The position numbers and the translations under genes were made by a program. 9,529 bases of DNA. Origin: an uncultured Oscillospiraceae bacterium. Its GTDB lineage: Bacteria; Bacillota; Clostridia; Oscillospirales; Oscillospiraceae. This document shows, one piece after another, positions 6,202 through 9,529 of this stretch. The first letter of the stretch is position 1; each line of letters begins with the position of its first letter. The notes under the pieces were generated by a model. That model had not been told where the DNA came from. It saw only the letters and a list, made by a program, of their open reading frames with translations, and did no database searches. The stretch lies in contig CAKUJA010000080.1 of NCBI GenBank assembly GCA_934661135.1, positions 1 to 9,529 on the forward strand, written 5' to 3'.

Positions 6202-7061
6202 CAGTGCTTGCGCTCCGCGATCGCATTGGCGAGGGCAGCAAAGGCCGGAATGTCCAAGGTCTCCCCACGCACCGTGGGCGCAAAGCCGCAAGTCTCGATC
6301 AGCTCGGCAAGCTCAGCCTTGGAAAGCTCGCCGAAGCCAGCAGACAGCGCGTTGAGCAGCGTCTTGCGGCGCTGAGCGAACGCTGCCTTAACCGTGCGGA
6401 AAAAGAGCGCTTCATCGGTGATCTCACAGAGCGGCTCGGTGCGCATTGTGAGCTTGAGGACGGCGGAGGTCACCTTCGGCTGCGGGATAAAGCAGCTCGG
6501 TGGAACATCAAACAGCAGCTCCGGCACGGCATAATACTGGCAGAGCACGGAAAACGCGCCGTAATCCCCTTTTCCGGCGGGCGCGCAGATGCGCTGCGCA
6601 ACCTCCTTTTGCACCATGACCGTCACGGATTCAAACGCGCGCGACTCGAGCAGCGCGGCCAGAATGGGCGTTGTAATATAGTACGGCAGGTTCGCGCAGG
6701 CGACCGGGCGCAGACCGGAAAACTCCTCGGCAACAAGCGCCTTCACATCCGTTTTCAGGACATCGCCGAAGATGATCTCCAGATTTTCATTGCCGGACAT
6801 GGTTTCGGCGAGAATCGGCTGCAGGCTGCGGTCGACCTCGATGGCAACGACCTTTTTGGCGCTGCGGCAGAGCTCCTGCGTGAGCGGCCCGATGCCGGGG
6901 CCGACCTCCAGCGCACCACACGTCTCATCAATGCCGGCGCGCGCGACAATCTCTCGCGGCACCCAGTTCTGGGTCAGAAAGTTCTGCCCCTTGGCTTTGG
7001 AAAAATGAAATCCATGGCGCGCAAGGAGCGCCTTGATCTCATTGATGTTGCATAGATCCAT
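6201..7061 (-). CDS. rsmA: 16S rRNA (adenine1518-N6/adenine1519-N6)-dimethyltransferase RsmA (KsgA)
   Basis: RsmA dimethylates two adjacent adenines in the 3'-terminal hairpin of 16S rRNA during small-subunit assembly, using S-adenosylmethionine. The 286-residue product has KAKGQNFL at 22-29, SAM motif I EVGPGIGPLT at 52-61, an acidic GDVL at 99-102, the catalytic NLPYY at 124-128, and a C-terminal part ending in the usual R-R-K-T-L-x-N-A-L pattern. The ATG at 7061 is chosen because it gives the normal N-terminus just ahead of the Lys-Gly-Gln-Asn block and has an AAAGGCGGA site before it. An in-frame ATG at 7082 falls upstream of the predicted transcription start. The stop overlaps the GIY-YIG gene by 1 nt. 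Confidence 0.97.
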   Translation of the reverse strand: MDLCNINEIKALLARHGFHFSKAKGQNFLTQNWVPREIVARAGIDETCGALEVGPGIGPLTQELCRSAKKVVAIEVDRSLQPILAETMSGNENLEIIFGDVLKTDVKALVAEEFSGLRPVACANLPYYITTPILAALLESRAFESVTVMVQKEVAQRICAPAGKGDYGAFSVLCQYYAVPELLFDVPPSCFIPQPKVTSAVLKLTMRTEPLCEITDEALFFRTVKAAFAQRRKTLLNALSAGFGELSKAELAELIETCGFAPTVRGETLDIPAFAALANAIAERKH

Positions 7062-7106
7062 AAAAAAATCCGCCTTTCCCATGTAGTATAGCACGGAAAA
7101 GGCGGA
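7062..7106 (-). terminator. Intrinsic terminator abutting the rsmA start codon
   Basis: Minus-strand arms TCCGCCTTTTCC (7106-7095) and GGGAAAGGCGGA (7080-7069) pair over 12 bp with one G.U. The loop is 14 nt and seven T follow (7068-7062), directly before the rsmA ATG. Only RNA coming from upstream contains both arms. A transcript started at the nested promoter would carry only the 3' arm, which also supplies the rsmA ribosome binding site. Confidence 0.75.
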
Positions 7107-7113
7107 GTTTCAA
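7085..7113 (-). promoter_or_regulatory. rsmA promoter nested in the terminator
   Basis: TTGAAA (7113-7108), a 17-nt spacer and TATACT (7090-7085) on the minus strand. The -10 lies in the loop of the terminator hairpin and the spacer contains its 5' arm. The predicted start is near 7078, giving a leader of about 17 nt. Confidence 0.68.
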
Positions 7114-7152
7114 CCTGCGATACGGTTCTTTGCACACGGCGTCCGTCTGCGC

Positions 7153-7187
7153 AAAAGCATCCCCGGCACATTTGAGGCCGGGGATGC
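7153..7187 (-). terminator. Intrinsic terminator of the 3D-domain gene
   Basis: A perfect 11-bp stem, GCATCCCCGGC/GCCGGGGATGC (7187-7177 and 7167-7157), with a 9-nt loop and then TTTT, begins 3 bp after the stop codon of the 3D-domain gene on the minus strand. Confidence 0.85.
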
Positions 7188-7190
7188 CGC

Positions 7191-7934
7191 TTATTCTGCT
7201 TCCGTGGGTTCGACGTAGAGCGTCACGTGCTGCGCGCCCCAGAGCAGGCATTCATTCGTTGTATTTTCGCCCATATAGACGTCGATTACGTGCGGATGCG
7301 CCTGCATATTCGAGCCGGTATCCTCGGCGATGAAATCACCGACAAACGTGCCGTCGTCAAGGAACATCCAGACGTGGGTGCCGTAGGGCACAACACCGGG
7401 ATTGACCGCAATTGTGCGGCCGACGGTGGTCTGCGTACCGGTCGAGGTCTGGCCGGTCACGGTATAGGCCGTAGCAATGAACGAGTCGAAGCGGATCAGG
7501 TTTTCCGGAATGTCCGCATCTGCTGTGCAGGCGGCGAGATTCTCCGGGATGTACGTTGCGCTCTTGGACGAGCGGATGTCGTCCTCGTTTTCCAGCGCGT
7601 ACTGCGCAAAGACAGGCAGGATCTCCGGTTCAGCCGGTTCCTCCGCGCCTTCCTCCGCGGATTCTTCCGTCTCTGCAACCGGTGCGACAAGCAGATCGGC
7701 AATGGACTGCTCCGCCGGAGCGCTGAGCAGCTCGACGCCGAAATGCGGCGTCTTTGGCAGTGCGGCAGGTTCCTCCTGCGCGGCAGAGAATGTGGTGGTC
7801 GATGTGGAAACAGCGGTTGCCTGCGGCGCCGGCTCTACATTTGCAGCCACGCCGGAGAGCACCATGCACGCGCAGACCAGCGCCGCAAGCATTGCGCCAG
7901 CAGGCACGGACTCGTGCTTCTTGATCCATCTCAT
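7191..7934 (-). CDS. Exported 3D-domain protein (YabE/RpfB-type lytic domain)
   Basis: The 247-residue product has a basic N-terminus (MRWIKKHE) followed by a hydrophobic segment at about 11-31, so it is secreted or membrane-anchored. A low-complexity Ala/Glu/Pro linker follows (roughly 60-120). The C-terminal 3D domain (about 147-241) shows ATAYT, VNPGVVPYGTHV, IAEDTG (202-207) and HVIDVYM (215-221). D205 and D218 are two of the conserved aspartates, and D200 is the likely third. The domain resembles MltA-type lytic enzymes acting on peptidoglycan. Unlike B. subtilis YabE it has no DUF348 or G5 repeats. The start at 7934 is chosen for the AAGGAGG site 8 nt upstream. Adjacency to rsmA matches the yabE-rnmV-ksgA order, but rnmV is absent. 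Confidence 0.85.
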   Translation of the reverse strand: MRWIKKHESVPAGAMLAALVCACMVLSGVAANVEPAPQATAVSTSTTTFSAAQEEPAALPKTPHFGVELLSAPAEQSIADLLVAPVAETEESAEEGAEEPAEPEILPVFAQYALENEDDIRSSKSATYIPENLAACTADADIPENLIRFDSFIATAYTVTGQTSTGTQTTVGRTIAVNPGVVPYGTHVWMFLDDGTFVGDFIAEDTGSNMQAHPHVIDVYMGENTTNECLLWGAQHVTLYVEPTEAE

Positions 7935-7968
7935 ATCGATTCCCTCCTTCTTGATGATTCTGATTTGC

Positions 7969-8015
7969 GTCACTAATTACAAATTAGTAACAAAAGTATC
8001 AATCGCGATACTTTT
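7969..8015 (-). promoter_or_regulatory. Two stacked hairpins in the 5' leader of the 3D-domain gene
   Basis: Read on the minus strand, AAAAGTATC/GATACTTTT (8015-8007 and 8000-7992, 6-nt loop, perfect 9 bp) is followed with no gap by GTTACTAATT/AATTAGTGAC (7991-7982 and 7978-7969, 3-nt loop, one G.U). The first begins at or next to the predicted transcription start. They could stabilise the mRNA, form an RNA switch, or be a DNA operator. No T-run follows, so they are not terminators. Confidence 0.6.
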
Positions 8016-8020
8016 TATGA

Positions 8021-8048
8021 ATTATAGTCAGAATTTTTGAAAAGTCAA
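8021..8048 (-). promoter_or_regulatory. Sigma-A promoter of the 3D-domain gene
   Basis: Minus-strand TTGACT (8048-8043), a 16-nt spacer and a consensus TATAAT (8026-8021). The predicted start is near 8014, with a leader of about 80 nt. Confidence 0.75.
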
Positions 8049-8117
8049 GAAAAATAGATCGAAATTCATAAAATCGACAATAATTTACAGAAATATGCCT
8101 AAACGAACTGGTTGATT

Positions 8118-8148
8118 TTTCCGGGAATTCTCGCATAATTTCCGGGAA
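8118..8148. repeat. Two TTTCCGGGAA repeats 21 bp apart
   Basis: Identical 10-mers lie at 8118-8127 and 8139-8148. Each contains a TTCC-G-GGAA dyad. The 21-bp offset puts both on the same face of the helix. They stand between the divergent promoters of thrS and the 3D-domain gene, so a transcription-factor site is plausible. The cognate protein is unknown. Confidence 0.5.
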
Positions 8149-8164
8149 ATATATCTCAATTTAG

Positions 8165-8178
8165 TGTAAAATATTACA
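8165..8178. repeat. Palindrome TGTAAAATATTACA
   Basis: Five-bp arms TGTAA/TTACA flank AATA, 35 bp upstream of the thrS -35. A second small dyad, CAATTT-GGTA-AAATTG, follows at 8177-8192. The region is very AT-rich, so chance is a serious alternative to an operator. Confidence 0.25.
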
Positions 8179-8212
8179 ATTTGGTAAAATTGTTGAAAGT
8201 ATATCTTTTTAT

Positions 8213-8241
8213 TTGACAGACGGCGAAAATGGTGCTATATT
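8213..8241 (+). promoter_or_regulatory. Sigma-A promoter of thrS
   Basis: Consensus TTGACA (8213-8218), a 17-nt spacer and TATATT (8236-8241). An AT-rich upstream stretch could act as an UP element. Transcription should start near 8248, just ahead of the T-box leader. Confidence 0.88.
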
Positions 8242-8247
8242 GGTCGC

Positions 8248-8526
8248 AGAAAAAGGCATTGAGAAAGATATGTTTTCCGCATTGCTCCGCAGCAGAGAGA
8301 GCCTTATCTGGTGCAAAAGGCTTGGCGTTTGAGCGCGGGAAATACCGCTTTTGAGCCGCCGCCCGGAACGCAGAAACGCAGTATGGGCAGACGGGTGCTC
8401 CCGTTACAGAGCGCACGAGCGACGGACAGTTTGTCCGTAAGCAGGGTGGAACCGTGGAGTGCACATTATAAGTATAATGTAGCGCCTCACCCCTGATATT
8501 ACACAGGGGTGAGGCGCATTTGTTTT
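8248..8526 (+). promoter_or_regulatory. Threonine T-box riboswitch (leader of thrS)
   Basis: The leader senses uncharged tRNA-Thr and lets transcription continue into thrS when charging is low. The distal part of stem I shows the conserved AGAGAGCC and CTGGTGCAA elements near 8295-8320. Stem I pairs TTTTCCGC (about 8273-8280) with GCGGGAAA (about 8335-8342). The internal loop that follows exposes T-ACC-G with the threonine codon ACC at 8344-8346. A hairpin at 8391-8404 may belong to stem II, and stem III is the perfect hairpin 8422-8438. The T-box AGGGTGGAACCGTGG lies at 8443-8457. CAGGGTG there can pair with CACCCCTG in the terminator 5' arm to form the antiterminator. The start is set by the promoter. 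Confidence 0.93.
8482..8526 (+). terminator. T-box terminator hairpin
   Basis: A perfect 14-bp stem (8482-8495 with 8504-8517) with an 8-nt loop is followed by a T-rich tail (8519-8526). It is mutually exclusive with the T-box antiterminator and lies 29 bp before the thrS ATG. Confidence 0.93.
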
Positions 8527-8554
8527 GCCCCGAATCAAATCAGGAGGCTTTATT

Positions 8555-9529
8555 ATGAGCGAAAACAACGAATTTACCTTTGAAAATGAACAGTACCGCA
8601 AAACGTACTGGCACACCTGCTCCCACGTACTGGCGCAGGCTGTGAAGCGTCTGCACCCGGAAGTGAAGCTGGCGATCGGCCCTGCCATCGACAACGGCTT
8701 CTACTACGACTTCGACGCACCGTTTACGTTTACTCCGGAGATGCTCGAGGAGATGGAAGCGGAGATGCGCAAGATCTGCAAGGAAAAGCTGAAGCTCGAG
8801 CGCTTTGAGCTGCCGCGCGACGAGGCCATCAAGTTTATGGAGGAGCAGGACGAGCCGTATAAGGTGGAGCTGATTAACGACCTGCCTGCCGATGCTCACA
8901 TTTCCTTCTACCGCCAGGGCGAGTTTACCGACCTCTGTGCCGGCCCGCACCTCGACTCCACCGGCCGCATTAAGGGCAACGCCATCAAGCTGACGCAGTG
9001 CTGCGGCGCATACTGGCGCGGCGACTCGAAGCGGAAGATGCTGCAAAGAATTTACGCTGTCGCGTTCCCGAAGAAGGAAGATCTTGACGCCTATCTCGCC
9101 GAGCAGGAAGAAGCGCTTAAGCGTGACCACAACAAGCTCGGACGCGAGCTGGAATACTTCACCACGGTGGACTGCATTGGTCAGGGTCTCCCTGTTCTGC
9201 TGCCGAAGGGTGCGCGTGTTGTCCAGCTTCTCCAGCGCTGGGTGGAGGACGTGGAGCAGTCCCGCGGGTATCTGCTGACCAAGACTCCGCTGATGGCCAA
9301 GCGCGACCTTTATAAGATCTCCGGCCACTGGGATCATTATCTGGACGGAATGTTCATCCTCGGCGACCCGTATGACGAGACGAAGGAATGCTTCGCACTG
9401 CGTCCGATGACCTGCCCGTTCCAATATCAGGTATACCTGAACCGGCAGCGCTCCTACCGCGATCTGCCGATGCGCCTTGGCGAGACCTCTACCCTGTTCC
9501 GCAACGAGGATTCCGGCGAGATGCACGGC
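8555..9529 (+). CDS. thrS: Threonine--tRNA ligase (3' part beyond the window), TGS domain absent
   Basis: ThrRS charges tRNA-Thr and edits mischarged Ser-tRNA. The visible 325 residues begin at an ATG with AGGAGG 7 nt upstream (8542-8547). The editing domain starts at once: the zinc/editing motif H20-x3-H24 (HTCSH) and later DLCAGPH supply the usual His/Cys set. The catalytic class II core follows, with LLPKGARVV, the motif 1 region, LRPMTCP (zinc cysteine) and motif 2 RNEDSGEMHG at the edge. In typical bacterial ThrRS about 60 residues of TGS domain precede the editing domain; here only some 15 residues do. The upstream bases are occupied by the T-box, so a missed longer start is very unlikely. 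The frame is open to the window end. Confidence 0.96.
   Translation, partial: MSENNEFTFENEQYRKTYWHTCSHVLAQAVKRLHPEVKLAIGPAIDNGFYYDFDAPFTFTPEMLEEMEAEMRKICKEKLKLERFELPRDEAIKFMEEQDEPYKVELINDLPADAHISFYRQGEFTDLCAGPHLDSTGRIKGNAIKLTQCCGAYWRGDSKRKMLQRIYAVAFPKKEDLDAYLAEQEEALKRDHNKLGRELEYFTTVDCIGQGLPVLLPKGARVVQLLQRWVEDVEQSRGYLLTKTPLMAKRDLYKISGHWDHYLDGMFILGDPYDETKECFALRPMTCPFQYQVYLNRQRSYRDLPMRLGETSTLFRNEDSGEMHG

Noticed and set aside
7477..8040. Plus-strand Ser/Ala-rich frame antisense to the 3D-domain gene.
   Set aside because: Low-complexity mirror of the Ala/Glu linker; it has no start signal and runs into the minus-strand promoter region.
8074..8089. WalR-like site (TGTAAA...TGTCGA on the minus strand) upstream of the 3D-domain gene.
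   Set aside because: The spacing is 4 instead of 5 and the second half-site deviates from TGTWAH, so the match is too weak in AT-rich DNA.
8540..9526. Long minus-strand frame opposite thrS.
   Set aside because: Antisense shadow; the plus strand carries an unmistakable ThrRS with T-box, promoter and ribosome binding site.

Overview
The window looks like a chromosomal segment of a GC-rich gut-type clostridium (Bacillota, probably Oscillospiraceae/Ruminococcaceae-like). This rests on strong AGGAGG ribosome binding sites, a T-box leader on a tRNA-synthetase gene, a GlpP antiterminator, sigma-A promoters with 16-17 nt spacers, and a REP-like double-hairpin repeat (CTCATCCGTC...) of a kind I recall as common in these genomes. 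The family assignment is inference. No phage, plasmid, CRISPR or transposase gene is visible.

Layout from left to right. Positions 1-284 hold two copies of a 142-bp tandem repeat, each with two hairpins and no gene. Positions 306-5747 hold a minus-strand glycerol-utilisation operon, transcribed glpP -> glpK -> GlpA-like flavoprotein with a BFD-type [2Fe-2S] domain -> second FAD/NAD(P) oxidoreductase -> small Cys-rich DUF1667 protein. Glycerol would be phosphorylated by GlpK and the glycerol-3-phosphate oxidised to DHAP by the three-gene redox module, a functional analogue of GlpABC. No glycerol facilitator gene (glpF) is in the window. Intrinsic terminators sit in the glpP leader and between glpK and the glpA-like gene. 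Because GlpP is an mRNA antiterminator, these are the natural candidates for its targets, and they share a short motif.

Positions 5836-7934 hold a second minus-strand group: a secreted or membrane-anchored 3D-domain cell-wall protein, then rsmA (16S rRNA dimethyltransferase), then a GIY-YIG nuclease that overlaps rsmA by 1 nt. This recalls the yazA/yabE/ksgA neighbourhood of Bacillus subtilis. A terminator follows the 3D gene. A second terminator lies directly on the rsmA start, with the apparent rsmA promoter -10 inside its loop.

Positions 7935-8554 are an AT-rich divergent regulatory region. It carries a minus promoter and two leader hairpins for the 3D gene, a pair of TTTCCGGGAA repeats 21 bp apart, a plus promoter, and a threonine T-box riboswitch with specifier ACC. 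The riboswitch controls thrS, which runs off the right edge. This ThrRS lacks the usual N-terminal TGS domain and begins directly at the editing domain.

I see no wholly new system. The items most worth a second look are the paired GlpP-type attenuators, the promoter nested in a terminator at rsmA, an unexplained plus-strand promoter antisense to the GIY-YIG gene, and the paired operator-like repeats.
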